In this document: piece by piece, positions 23,884-36,365 of the stretch
How the letters are laid out: the number at the start of each line of letters is the position of its first letter
Position numbering within the stretch: position 1 is the first letter of the stretch
Assembly: GCA_914767715.1 (NCBI GenBank)
Contig: OU612074.1
Span: forward strand, 6,463,501-6,527,500
DNA: 64,000 nucleotides
Source of the DNA: Membranipora membranacea
Taxonomy: Eukaryota > Bryozoa > Gymnolaemata > Cheilostomatida > Membraniporidae
Direction of reading: 5' to 3'
Notes under the pieces: generated by a model
Seen by the model: the letters and a program-made list of their open reading frames with translations, nothing else
What the model was told of the DNA's origin: nothing
Database searches by the model: none
Translations under genes and position numbers: made by a program

Positions 23884-25268
23884 GGGCAGAAAAAAATCTT
23901 TTTTGTACCAAAAACTTTATTTTTTATCAACATAAAGCTGCAATTATAGCAATGAATTTTACATAATCTAAAATTTATTCTTAGAAATTGGGTTTACCAA
24001 AATGTTTCTCCTTTTATATAAACAATGGCATAAAGTAAATTTTTATATTGCATAATTAAATGGATACTTGTTGTGAATTAACGATGTGTGACCCCAATCG
24101 ATGATTTGGAACATATTACAAAACTACATAAGTTATAAAAAATGGAATCTATTTTATAACACCCACCATTGACCATAAAAAACATATACTTTTTTATTGT
24201 TTTGCTTCTTTGGGCGCATTTGGAAGAACTTTACTTTAATGATGAAGATTGTTGTCAATTCATGTTTGAAACGAAAAATCCCCTGTGGGTAAAAGCTAAA
24301 TTACACAGGTTACACTGGTGCGACCAATATTTTCTTTGAAACAGTGGTCAAATACACCAGGCCTACACCAGCCCAAGGTTCTCCAAATATTTTTGTTAGA
24401 TTACAAGAATTTTACGATTAAAAGTATGCTTTGGTTTGTTTTCAATACAGGTTTCAAGTGCATTTATCAACTAGAATAAGAGAGCATCTGACGACAGATT
24501 TTTACTCCTGTGTATGAATACTATCGGGGTCTTTGCTGTGCCTACTAAATATTCTGGAGTTCACAAATCTGACAAAAAATGCCGAAAAAATCCACCAAGT
24601 TGACACAACTGTAGTCGCTGGTAGATAAACTTGATGTACACACTTATTACTAACAATCATGTGAGAAAAACGAACTATGATGTAAATGTCCCGTAAAATA
24701 TTTGTAGGATTGTTATCTCGAGAGTCGAAGCCCTTAAGTCTGAAACCCTCAGAAATAGAATTACTAAGATGATTAATAATGGTATATAGATAAGCTAAAA
24801 AATAAATTCAGTGAGAAAGTGAGGTTTTGAATGAAAAGACTTCCACTTTTGGAATGAAGGGGAATCTCATAACAAATGCATCTGTTTCATTTATTTATGT
24901 TAGGTGTTGGGATGATTTAGCAGAAGATATTTGATCGTGATTTAACAAAGTGACTATAGAAAGTTTCACATCAAGGTGGAATCTTGGGTTTCAATTATTT
25001 TCTTACCAATACTGAACACCAGCCCAACAATCTAACACGTAACACTTAACATTATGGAGACATAATTTGTGTGGAGGGTTGCAAAACATCTCATCCTCAA
25101 ATTTTGGCATCACAAGCAAATTTGGTGCGTATTTTAATCTTTTATTTATGAGGAGGCTATAAGTACTGTAGCATTGCAGGTTATCCATCTGGACCCTGTG
25201 AGTCAACAAGGACCAGTACTGTCACTAATAGTTTAGTTTGCTGAATGGATATTATTTATAATAAGAAG
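23884..25268 (+). repeat. 1.38-kb repeat, arm 1 of an inverted pair
   Basis: Reverse-complement match to about 42617-43990. It includes a frame readable as KYTRPTP, NIFVRLQEFYD and KYALVCFQYRFQV, broken here by stops, ending in DTTVVAGR. The sequence looks like an old transposon or gene relic but I cannot name it. Confidence 0.75.
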
Positions 25269-25269
25269 A

Positions 25270-25295
25270 TATATATATATATATATATATATATG
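25270..25295. repeat. AT dinucleotide microsatellite
   Basis: About 12 AT repeats directly after inverted arm 1. The stretch to the TSR A exon at 25707 holds no supported exon, although the missing last TSR exon could be further downstream. Confidence 0.85.
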
Positions 25296-25706
25296 TAAAT
25301 GTAAACATTATGTATAAATATCAAAAACTTTAATCATAGGGATGCTAATGTAATATATGAATGAAATATCAGACACATTAAAAGTTGATACTTCATTAAC
25401 AAAATGATGAAAAATTGATTTTCGGTCAAAATGATGTTTATAACAAATAACAATCATTTTGTGAATGTTGGTTCAGTTTGCCTTTATTTGTCCTCATATT
25501 CCTTATCGGTAGTATACTACGCCGGTATAACCTGTGAATCAGAATGCAAACATAATCAAACTACATTCCTTTACTGCCATCGTTATATTATTTTTGAGTA
25601 CAGAAGCCTTTGTAGAATAGTAACTGATATAAGGAGCATTGCACTTCCTTTTCTTTTGCAGTCAGGTTACCAGTATTGATGAAATATGAAGAATATTGTA
25701 ACCTAC

Positions 25707-26899
25707 CTGGGCAGTCTCCTAGATTGCAGCGTCTATGTGATCTGAAGAGGTCCCCACATTGCTTTGGACATTTATTATGATCTGTTTCCATGGAAAAGCC
25801 ATATGCTTCATCTTGTGAATACTTTGTCTCAGAAATACAGCTCCTGAATCTATATTGCTCTCCCTGGCCGCAGGTTGTGGAGCAAGGACCGTAATTTCCC
25901 CACTGAGCCCAGTAAGCGTTCCCTGAAATGAAGCAAGCATCAGTCCAATTCACACATCATATACCATCATTAAAGTTGGCAAAGAAATTGATTGTTAATG
26001 CTTTTCTTAGTTCAGAATAATCATTATCAACATCAGCCAGACTGAAATCATCTGGACACTAGCGGGATAATTCAAAACAAAATGCAGCTTTATCGTGGTC
26101 ATATTAATGATCAAGTTATATTCATTTACTGATCCGCATACTTTGAGAGAAGTACATCCCCCGTCGAGACTGCACCTCTGTAACCATAGCTACAAAAAAA
26201 ACGAACAGAAGAAATATATTTGCTGGCTCAGAAGTCAGAATGCAAATGTCATATATGGTAGTTTCTTAAGCTGAGATTATTGGCCTTTAGTTTTGACTAA
26301 TTCTATTTTAGACGATGAAAGTTGAAACTTCGATGAGATTGAACTAACGTTTTTTCAACATGAGGCATCTTTCAAATTTGGGTAATATCAAACTAATATT
26401 GAATATGTAAAAAAGAAGATTTTTCAACTACATCATTTAGGCAGCGATTCGCTCCGAGAAGAGGTTAGAAGCAACTGAAGGCACTTCAAGGCTCTTGTCA
26501 TCAAGATGTTTGCAAACACAATATAATACTGCATTGCAGCAAATTAATGTGAAATATTAGCCAAAATAATGTCCTTTTTACTCACCAGTAGCAACCAACA
26601 GAAGTAGCACAAGTTTGCAATCTAAAAAGAAATAAAAAATTGATACTTCTAATGTAAAACTTGCGATGCTTACAAATTTTAACTGGAAGACAGGGAGCAG
26701 AAACAACCTATCAAAGGTAATTTCCTAGTGAGATATGAACCAGAGATGTCTACAGCACCGATCGCTGTCTGTTAATTCTAACCTCGCCAACCGATTATGT
26801 CATCGTGTTATCAAAATTGATTATAGCATGAATGATGACCTAGTGCGGTTTGCGTAGTCAATGCAGGGTACACCATGAAGGTAATGATAACTCACCCAT
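25707..26899 (-). CDS. Secreted single-TSR protein (gene A), 3' end unresolved
   Basis: Coding exons in order are 26899-26896, 26621-26586, 26189-26130 and 25922-25707, with GT-AG junctions in phase. The first coding exon is only four bases (ATG G). The product starts MDCKLVLLLLVAT, with likely signal cleavage after VQS at residue 21. A linker of about 14 residues leads to a thrombospondin type-1 repeat with WAQWGNYGPCSTTCGQGEQ, so the WxxW motif used for C-mannosylation and the CSxTCGxG core are both present. TSR proteins are secreted and bind matrix, glycosaminoglycans or partner proteins. The domain has seven cysteines; gene B has eight, and the odd one out here is a serine in YGFS (YGWC in B). 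The last exon shown ends at a good donor (CCAG|GTAGGT). The next exon was not found; reading through the intron would stop at 25588. Confidence 0.8.
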
Positions 26900-26966
26900 T
26901 CTCAATTGAAAGTTATTCCTCTGAGCAGCAGACAGTGACTGATGATTCTGGCTGTGGACTAAGAAG

Positions 26967-26974
26967 CTTTTATA
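26967..26974 (-). promoter_or_regulatory. TATA box of TSR gene A
   Basis: Read on the minus strand, TATAAAAG lies at 26974-26967, about 70 bases before the ATG at 26899. Transcription would start near 26943. Confidence 0.6.
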
Positions 26975-26999
26975 CAACGCAATAACCATTAATCATTGA

Positions 27000-27940
27000 G
27001 AGGCTGTAAGCGAATAATCTGTTTATTTTTGTTGTTTTTGTCTTTGAATTTAGATTGGCTTTCATGTTTGTTCTATTTATTTGAACAAATTATCTAGAAA
27101 ACAGGTTTCTACTTTTGAGTGAAATAATTTTTTGATGAAACGATATGTTGGTATACATCGCTTCACTAAAGACCCTGGAGATCACTACCCTTGTATCAAT
27201 GATTCGCCATCACAAAGTTTAAATCAGTTACAGGTACCCATAGTTCTGAAAGGCACTGGGATCTTCATATTTGAGGTCAGCAAAACGTGTTATATGCTGA
27301 TAAATATTTGGGTTTGAAGCCATTTTGACTGCAACCTGTTCCTGCATCCCTTGCTTTGTTTGGGCTTTTATTAGATTAAAAGAAATGGGAGGGACCCATG
27401 GAGTTGAGCGTCGCACCAATGCGACATCATCAGAATGGTTATCACGCTGGATACATGTGTGTTTGGGCACTCATAGGAGGTCAATTTTGACCAGTTGGCT
27501 TATGCTTGTCACACAGTCAAATTGTGTCTTTGTTTTTATTGCTACGCCATTGGGTACATATGGAAGTTGTTAATAATCATGTTGAAAGACCATAGCTGCA
27601 ACTGTGGATAATTCAAGCATTCCTGATTTTGGAAATCGGGGTTGTCTCTGTGCCAGTTGTTCCATATATGATAAGTTGATAGGGCCTAGGTTTATTATAT
27701 TTCAAAGTTGACTATTAATTTGATGAACTGCATCAATTTACCTGATTTTGTGAATGAAATTGTTTGTATTTATCTGACCTAGGAGGCGCAGCATTGATAG
27801 GTTAGGCTCAGATATTGAATAGCCGCAAAAGCAGTTGTGGTAATAAAGAAAGACATAGGTATGTGTTCTGTTGTGATAGGAAATCACAGCTGCTCATACA
27901 AAAAGCAGCTTCAACAACTTACTGTGTGAATGAAGCTGAA
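27000..27940. other. No gene seen
   Basis: Unique sequence upstream of the TSR gene A promoter. Frames near 27228-27573 overlap on both strands without domain or splice support. Confidence 0.4.
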
Positions 27941-27944
27941 AATA

Positions 27945-28325
27945 AAGGAGGGAAACGGAGGAAAAGGGAGGAAAAGGGAGGAAAAGGGAGAAAAAGGGAG
28001 GAAAAGGGAGGAAAGGGAAGGAGAAGGGAGGAGAAGGGAGGAAAAGGGGAGAAAGGGAGGAAAAGGGAGGAAAAGCGAAGAAAAGGGAGGAAAAGGGAAG
28101 AAAAGGGAGGAAAAGGGAGGAAAAGGGAGGAAATGGGAGGAAAAGGGGGAAACGGCGGACATGGGAGGAAAAGGGAGGAAAACAGAGGAAAAGGGAGGAA
28201 AAGGGAGGAAAAGGGAGGAAAGGGGAGACAAAGGGAGGAAAATGGAGGAAAAGGGAGGAAAAGGGAGGAAAAGGGAGGAAAAGGGAGGAAAAGGGAGCAA
28301 CAGGGAGGAACAGGAGGGGATAGGA
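27945..28325 (+). repeat. Purine-only minisatellite (GGAAAAGGGA type)
   Basis: About 375 bases of nearly pure A and G on the plus strand, built on an 11-base unit like AAAAGGGAGGA with scattered variants. Open frames on both strands are low-complexity artefacts. The tract could form triplex or G-quadruplex structures. Confidence 0.9.
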
Positions 28326-29164
28326 ATTAACCCTAAAAACTGGGAGCCTCCTTACCAAATGGGGAGACTTGTCAGGCCTAAGTCTCAAGGGGAGTTTGTT
28401 AAGGGGGGGGGGGGGTGTAGTTTCAAACGCTGTTGTCACAGAGGTTTGTGCCGATTTATTAACTTCGGAAGTTTCAGTCAGTTCTAAATTCATTTATACC
28501 CCGCCTCTCTTCTTGTAAGCTCCTTGTTCTTGTGTATTTTGGTAGCCATATGGCTATATTGCATCTGCAGATCATATTATCAGAAGTGATATGATACAAT
28601 CGAGGCTCTTGATGGATAATATAAAACTCACATAGTCTTCTTCCTTATCAGTGCTTCCACCAAGGCTATTGTACGGTGTAAGGTCAAAAAGATGACACGC
28701 ATCAGTGTTAAAAAATTGGTAGAAACAACCATATGTTTTCTCTGCCTTGTAGAGGCTTGTCAGCAGGAGTAGAACCTGAATGCCCTACCTTTTGTAAACA
28801 TCGGGCCTTGACATAGTGTGTTAATTTTCACATGATTACTTCCAAACAATAATTTCCAATTTTCATCGATCGTTGATTACAAAATATTGATTTGATTAGA
28901 GTTATTTTAGACTCTTGGCATAATATTTCTTCATTACTAAGGTATAGATTGTCACATTGCTCATATACTTTCAGCTGCCAGTCTTCACAGAAATGAATCC
29001 TTCCAGGTTCTTGGTGAAAATATTGAAATCCTCAGAATTTGAGCACTTCGGCGTCTGTCGCAGTTTCTTTGCAATCACAAAAGTTTTTTTCTGCTTTACT
29101 ATTGTATAATTGCGTTATTGTTACCAACATTACTGGCATATGATATAATTTCTGTGTTAACCTA
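28326..29164. other. No gene seen
   Basis: Unique sequence between the purine tract and the five-unit array, with a poly-G run near 28404. Confidence 0.4.
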
Positions 29165-30252
29165 AATAAGCTATCTCAAAGATGTGAATTTCTTTTAGTA
29201 GCTATTTTAAATCTGTTTCCAACAGCACCTGATTAATTATCCCTTGTGTTGAATGCAAAGAAATATTTGGTATGACGTGAAGATATTCAATGTAAAACAA
29301 GTGCAAATCTTCTGTCCTTGATCTTGATTTATTACGCTTCCTAATTCATCTGAATACAGGAGGTAATTAATCAGGCAGGTATTTCTTTCTTTCTGGTTTC
29401 CAAAGCCACAAAGAAACAGATAACAACAGGACATTGACATCGGAGCTTGTTAGCTCGGATGCTTTTCGGTATGAGTTAACAGAATGTGGGTACAGCTTTG
29501 TCACCTTGTATCGAATCTTTAAGAGACACCTTATCAGGTCGAGGTTTTGTTAAAGTTGTACCACAGGAATGAAACAGGGATGTATTCACAAGTGACCCTA
29601 AAATTATTTAAAAATCAAAATACCAAGCCTATATTTTGATCATGACTCCAACAATGTGATCTGGCAAAGATCCAGAGTTAAAATAACTAATGTTCTACCA
29701 AAAAAGTTCGAGTTGGGAGTGTTTACCAGCCTGATGAATTAGTTTAGAACCTGTGGCTAGCAGGAAATATTCTACAATTTTACATCTCCCCAAGAGAAGC
29801 TGTATCTGTCGAATTTAGCAATTGGGAACTGGGAAATATCAAAACAAATGACACAGTTGTAGATATATCCTTCTTTACTTCATTGCTACGGCCATTATTT
29901 ATTATCGGTGTAATATGTGTGTCAATGAGGCACTGGTATATGGGGCACTGTATATTGGTCTCTGGTTCACCCATTGTGCTGGTGGCGTAACGACCCATGA
30001 CTGCATTTGTTGAGCAGTCTGGATACTTTACTGCATAAGCTTTGGTGATCATTGAGGCTTATATAGATTGATTTCCTAGAGGGCAGGGGCAGGGACGGGG
30101 TGGTGTCAAACAATAAAATCTCAATACAGTACCCCCTATATAGATATAAAATTCATATGATAAATTCCAAACCAGGCTAAAACAAGATTGGAGTAAGTAG
30201 ATTTGACTTTAATCGCATATAAATCACAAGTTAAGTCTGTTATTGCCTACGC

Positions 30253-31168
30253 CAGCTGTGGGCAACCTGCGGCCTTTTTGCCAGTGCGCCCTTATGGGTA
30301 ATCTTTTGCGGCCTAATTGTGGCATTATGCCTTAAAAAGTAATTACACATAAATTTTGATTCCTCTTTCGTCATGTGGAGAACCAAGTATGCATAACGCT
30401 CTGTAAGTACAAGATATTCCAAAATAGTGGCCATTCTGTATTATGCATGTAGCAAAGCTTCCCCAGCCACTCTACACAAAATCACCATAACTGTGGAACA
30501 ACAACTTCCTCAAGTTGTTTTTCTTTTGAAATAACACAAAACATGGGCCTTAGGATGTTAAAATTAGGTCTCTAACAAAATAGTAATTAATAAATTTTGA
30601 AAAACCGTCATCTTGGACAAAAGGTAGAATTGTATCAAAAAGTCTTTTTATTTAGAGTGCTTCTGCATTATGGCTGAAACGTTCTATATTGCCTTTCAAT
30701 TCACAACCATTTGTGAAAAAATTCCAGGAGGGTGGGCGCTGTAAGATGATAGTTATGACAGGACGCGACAAACTTCAAAAAAAATTTCGCTCCGCGAAAT
30801 CAAATTCTTCATCATCACAACTGTCCCGTTACAAACTTTTTAACACTTAAACCGCTAGCTAGAGGGCACTACAGCACCCCATCCACACCTACCCTGCCCT
30901 TTGTTATACAGAGACGTACAAAATCAAATCATGAGGAAAAATAACATCACAAAACTCCAGAAGATTATATAAACCGATATTTCTGCTGAGTTGATGGTTA
31001 TTGCAACGTACTGCAGTCTTTATACAAAGCTTTTTTTGAATTTACAAAATAGGAAGGTTCAAAATTGTTACTCCAGTTCGAATTTTATCCCTGAAGGATA
31101 TGTTGCGACCTTTTCAGTTGAGCCTGCATGAAATGTGGCCTTTTTCAAGAAAAGGTTGCCCGCCCAAG
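30253..31168. mobile_element. Non-autonomous hAT element with 8-bp target duplication
   Basis: The 916-base element starts CAGCTGTGGGCAACCTGCGG and ends GGTTGCCCGCCCAAG. These imperfect terminal inverted repeats are of the hAT type (CAG...TGGGCAACC). It is flanked by GCCTACGC at 30245-30252 and 31169-31176, a perfect 8-base target duplication. The equivalent positions of other repeat units (near 34270, 37318 and 40419) are empty and carry the site once. No transposase frame is present. Confidence 0.88.
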
Positions 31169-32936
31169 GCCTACGCCTACCATACATGGTCCAATCTGCT
31201 ATCAGACACCGATCAACAAGACAAGAGGGGATTTAGCACTCTGCCACTTGCGCTATGCAGCCATCAATTGACAACTATCATCTTGGAGGCTTGAAAATCT
31301 AGCACAGCAAACCATCAAATCTTTCCTGCACCTTTTGCAATGAAAAGTATACTAACATAGCCAACAACGTTTATCAACCCCCAACTTTCAGATTAACCTA
31401 ACTACGACTGGAAAATCTGCCCTTAGAGCAAAATAGAAAAACGCAAGTCATCCAAGTGTAGAACCTCCGAGCCACAAAATACCTTTTTTGAATTTTATTT
31501 GCAATTTTACAACTACTGCAACTCAGACTCACATTTTTATCTCATTTTTCAATTGCAGGATAGATATTAGAATTGCGTAATAAACCAACATCAAACTTCA
31601 AACTTTGATTAAAGTTTTGCTGATTGTATACATGAATGCTACCACAGATGCAGTTGATTGCAATGACATTCAATCACCAACTGTTTGAAAACTAATGCCT
31701 ACCTGCGCGGAATATGACCACAAGCTTTGGTTGTTGAATTTTTTTTGTCCTGAATCGCCCATCTTCGCCTGGTCCTGTGCATTGCCTGAATTATTGGACT
31801 CTGACAATGATAATAAAATCCATTTAAACTTGTAACTTTTGAAAAAAATTTGTTTTGTTTAAGTTTAAGCATTGAGTCTTTAATCTCCCTTTTAAAATTA
31901 TGTTGATTGGCTGAAGGAAAGAGGACGAAAATTCAATCACTGTCATGAATAAGGATCGAATGATACACACTATATTGTCAACTTCCCCTGAAACTTAATG
32001 AAGATTTCGAATCATATGTGAAAAGGTTCAATCTGAAAATAAACATTGAATATGATCACTCAATTCTTCTTTTAGATAGTTTATGAACGAATCATGTGAA
32101 TTTAATTTATGCAGGTTGCTTCAATAACAGATTATTCTTTGACAAACTACCTAGAACAGTGCAAAAGTGGCCCCTGAGGCCAGCCCATGCTGACGATAGT
32201 GCATATAAACTTTTATTGTGATTTGGATGCAAAAAACTGTAGACTGTCATGCCATCGAAATTGAGAACGATATTGTAGATGATTTTCACGCCGTTATCTT
32301 GTCTCTAATTCTGAAACCTGCACTGTTGTGTTCATCATACACCTAACATACAGTTAGCTGAAACCAGCAGAGAGTGTTTGGGTATCACCTTAATCTCAGG
32401 CGAAGTGGACATGGAAAAACCACCATTATGAACTCTAACATATGATAAAATTTTAATTTTGATTTACTATTTTACAACCCGTCTACACAAATTCTGGCAC
32501 AGAATCATAACTTGTTTCTGCAGAACTCCAAAGGACCCCATGTATGAATGTTGCAAGGTGGCACTGTACTCAAACTTTGGCGTGATTGAAAAAATAAAGT
32601 CCTATATATCACTTATAAAACTCATTTTAACCACCATCTCTGATTGAGATCCAACTCTACCTGCTTAGTCATCACTTTAGATTGAATCTAAATAAAAGTT
32701 GCACATGTCATACTTGGTATGTGCAGCCCTTTGATCTGAAAAGTGCAAGTCTACCAGCTCCGTTCTCAAACTCTATAAATTTATAATATGGAAGTTATCA
32801 ATCACACAGGTATATTATTTTTGGCATTTGAAAATTGATTTTGCATATGACGTTGACACCATTGATGTGTTATTGCTTATGGATTTAGATAAAATAAGAT
32901 TTACCTGGAAACCCATTAAAATATTATTTACTGGCT

Positions 32937-33215
32937 ATGACTGATGATTGTGATGCTGATGATCTGGCCCTTTGCGATAGTGATCGAGAGAGACTAGAGA
33001 GAATGTTAGAGATCTCGAGGGAGAAGATGAAGGCAGCTGGATCGAAGATAAGCCTTGAGAAAACAGAGCATTTGCCAGTAGTTGGAGACCCAGATAACAT
33101 CAGGATGGAGAAGTATGAGAGTCAAGATGGGGAAAGCCTGCCTAAATGTTCTCACTTCAAGTACTTGGGCACAACAATACACCAAGATGGAGGTTGCCAG
33201 AAGCTCTCTCCCTGA
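32937..33215 (+). pseudogene. Reverse-transcriptase fragment (LINE-type), unit 1
   Basis: The translated fragment covers the catalytic DD motif as DADDLALCDSD, then LEISREKMKAAG, KTEHLPVVGD and FKYLGTTIHQDGG, in the order seen in the RVT_1 palm and thumb of LINE elements. The usual YADD tyrosine is aspartate. Nothing of the upstream fingers or palm or the downstream end is present, so it is inactive. Confidence 0.8.
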
Positions 33216-33240
33216 TGTGAATTTATTTTAGTCGCCATTT

Positions 33241-36200
33241 TTCCAACAGCACCTGGTCAATTATCCCTCATGTTGAATGCAAAGAAATATTTGGTATGTG
33301 AAGATATTTGATGTAAAACAAGTGCAAATCTTTTGTACTTGATCTTGATTTATTATGCTTCCTAATTCATCTGAATACAGGAGGTAATTAATCAGGCAGG
33401 TATTTCTTTCTTTCTGGTTTCCAAAGCCACAAAGAAACAGATAATAACAGGACATTGACATCGCAGCTTGTTAGCTCGGATGCTTTCCGGTATGAGTTAA
33501 CAAAATGAGGCTATAGCTTTGTCACCTTGTATCAAATCTTTAAGAGACACCTTATCAGGTCGAGGTTTGTTAACGTTGTACCACAGGAATGAAAAAGAGA
33601 TGTATTCACAAGTGACCCCAAAATTAGTTAAAAAGAGAAAAACATAGCCTGGATTTTGATCATGACTCCCACAATGTGATCTGGAAATAATCCAGAGTTA
33701 AAATAACTACTGTTCTGCCAAAAAAGTTGAGTTGGGAGTGTTTATAAGCCTGATGAATTAGTTGAGAATCTGTGGCTAGCAGGAAATATTCTTCAATTCT
33801 ACATCTCCCCAAGAGAAGCAGTATCCGTCGAATTTAGCCATTGGGAACTGGGAAATATCAATACAAATGACACAGTTGTAGATATATCCTTCTTTACTTC
33901 ATTGCTACGGCCATAATTTATTATCGGTGTAATATATGTGTCAATCAGGCACTGGTATATGGGGCATTGTATATTGGTCACTGGTTCACCCAATGTGCTG
34001 GTCGCGTAACGAACCATGACTGCATTTGTTGAGCAGTCTGGATACTTTACTGCATAAGCTTTGGTAATCATTGAGGTATCTTTAGATTTACTTTATAGAG
34101 GGGCGGGGACGGGGGCGGGGTGGTGTCAAACAATAAAATCTCAATTCAGTACCTCCTATATAGATACTAAATTCACATGATGAATTCCAAACCAGGCTAA
34201 AAGAACATTTGAGTAAGTAGATTTGATCATTATCGCATATAAATCACAAGTTAAGTCTGTTATTGCCTACGCCTACCATGCATGGTACAATCTGCTCACA
34301 GACACTGATAAACAAGAAAAGAAAGGATTTAGCGCTCTGCTACGTGCGCCATGCAGCCATTCTTTGAGAACTATCATCTTGGAGGCTTGAAAATCTAGCA
34401 CTGCCAACCATCGAATCTTTCCTGTACCTGCACCTTTTGCAATGAAAAGTTTACTAAAATAGCCAACAACGTTTATCAACCCTGAACTCTCAGATTAACC
34501 TAACTACGGCTGGAAAATCTGCCCGTAGAGCAAAACAGAAAAACACAAGCCATCCAAGTGTAGAACCTCCAAGCCATAGAATACTTTTTTTGAATTTTAT
34601 TTGCAACTTTACAACTAATGCAGCTCAGACTCAAATTTTTATCTCATTTTTCAATTGCAGGAAAGATATTAGAATTGGGTAATAAACCAACTTCAAACTT
34701 CAAACTTTGATTAAAGTTTTGCTGATTGCATACATGAATGCTACCACAGATGCAGTTGATTGCAATGACATTCAATCACCAACTGTTTGAAAACTAATGC
34801 CTACCTGCGCAGAATATGACCACAAGTTTTGGTTGTTGAATTATTTTTGTCCTGAATCGCCCATCTTAGCCTGGTCCTGTGCATTGCCTGAATCATTGGA
34901 CTCTAACAATCATTATAAAATCCATTTAAACTTGTAACTTTTGAAAAGAATGTTTTGTTTAAGTTTAAGCATTGAGTCTTTAATCCCCCTTTTAAAATTA
35001 TGTTGATTGGCTGAAGGAAAGAGGACAAAAATTCAATCACTGTCATGAATAATGATCGAATGATACACACTATATTTTCAACCTCCCCTGAAACTTAATG
35101 AAGATTTCGAATCATATGTGAAAAGGTTCGATCTGAAAATAAACATTGAATACGCTCACTCAATTCTTCTATTAGATAGTTTATGAATAAATCATGTGAA
35201 TTTAATTTATGCAGGTTGCTTCAATAACAGATTATTCTTTGACAAACTACCTAGAATAGTGCAAAAGTGGCCTCTGAGGCCAGCCCATGCTGACGATAGT
35301 GCATCTAAACTTTTATTGTGATTTGGATGCAAAAAACTGTAGACTGTCATGCCATCGAAATTGAGAACGATATTGTAGATGATTTTCAAGCCGTTATCTT
35401 GTCTCTAATTCTGAAACTTGCAATGTTGTGTTCATCATACACCTAACATACAGTTAGCTGAAACCAGCAGAGAGTGTTTGGGTAGCACCTTAATCTCAGG
35501 CGAAGTGGACATGGAAAAACTACCATTATGAACTCTAACATATGATTAAATTTTAATTTTGATTTACTATTTTACAACCCGTCTACACAAATTCTGGCAC
35601 AGAATCATGACTTGTTTATGCAGAATTCCAAAGGAACCCATGTATGAATGTTGCAAGGATGCACTGTACTCAAACTTTGGCGTGATTGAAAAAATTAAGT
35701 GCTAGATATCACTTATAAGACTCATTTCAACCACCATCTCTGATTGGGATCAAACTCCACCTGCTAAATCATCACTTCAGATTGAATATAAATAAAAGTT
35801 GCACATGTCATACTTGGTATGTGGAGCCCTTTGATTTGAAAAGTGCAAGTCTACCAGCTCTGTTCTCAAACTCTATGAATTTATCATATGGAAGTTATCA
35901 ATCACACAGGTATATTATTTTTTTTGCATTTGAAAATTGATTTAGCATCGGCCGTTGACACCATTGATATGTTATTGCTTATGGATTTAGATAAAAATAT
36001 AAGATTTACCTGGAAACCCATTAAAATATTTAATGATATTATTTACTGGCTATGACTGATGATTATGATGCTGATGATCTGGCCCTTTGCGATATTGATC
36101 GAGAGAGACTAGAGTGAAGGTTAGAGATCTGGAATGAGGAGATGAAGGCAGCTGGATCGAAGATAAGACTTAAGAAAACAGAGCATTTGCCAGTAGTTGG

Positions 36201-36365
36201 AGACCCAGAGAACATCAAGATGGAGAAGTATGGGAGTCAAGAAGCGGAAAACCTGCCTAAATGTTCTCAGTTCAAGTACTTGGGCACAACAATACACCAA
36301 GATGGAGGTTGCCAGAAGCTATCTCCCGATGTGAATTTATTTTAGTCGCAATTTTTCCAACAGCA
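33241..36365 (+). repeat. RT-fragment repeat unit 2 (forward)
   Basis: Head-to-tail with unit 1, joined at 'ccaacagcacctgg'. It has an empty hAT site near 34270. It ends at about 36366, where orientation flips within the reverse-transcriptase fragment. Confidence 0.8.
36050..36345 (+). pseudogene. Reverse-transcriptase fragment, unit 2
   Basis: The same fragment as at 32937, with a stop after the DADDLALCD part (LE codons read TGA) and RLKKTEHLPVVGD downstream. Confidence 0.72.

Larger units (their letters stand above)
29216..33240 (+). repeat. RT-fragment repeat unit 1 (forward), with hAT insertion
   Basis: This is the first full unit of the 3.1-kb repeat, lengthened to about 4.0 kb by the hAT insertion at 30253-31168. 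Two minus-strand frames, 30052-29780 (ITKAYAVKYPDC) and 29440-29237 (SMSCCYLFLCGFGN), are shared by other units but match no family known to me. A scrap of an earlier unit end is visible at about 29165-29215. Confidence 0.8.

Noticed and set aside
27815-28493. Long Lys/Gly/Glu-rich and Pro/Phe/Leu-rich frames on both strands
   Set aside because: Low-complexity translation of the purine minisatellite.
29780-30052. Shared 90-codon frame (ITKAYAVKYPDC) as a real gene
   Set aside because: It recurs only because the repeat unit is copied, one copy is broken near 37560, and no domain is recognised. Noted under the repeat unit.
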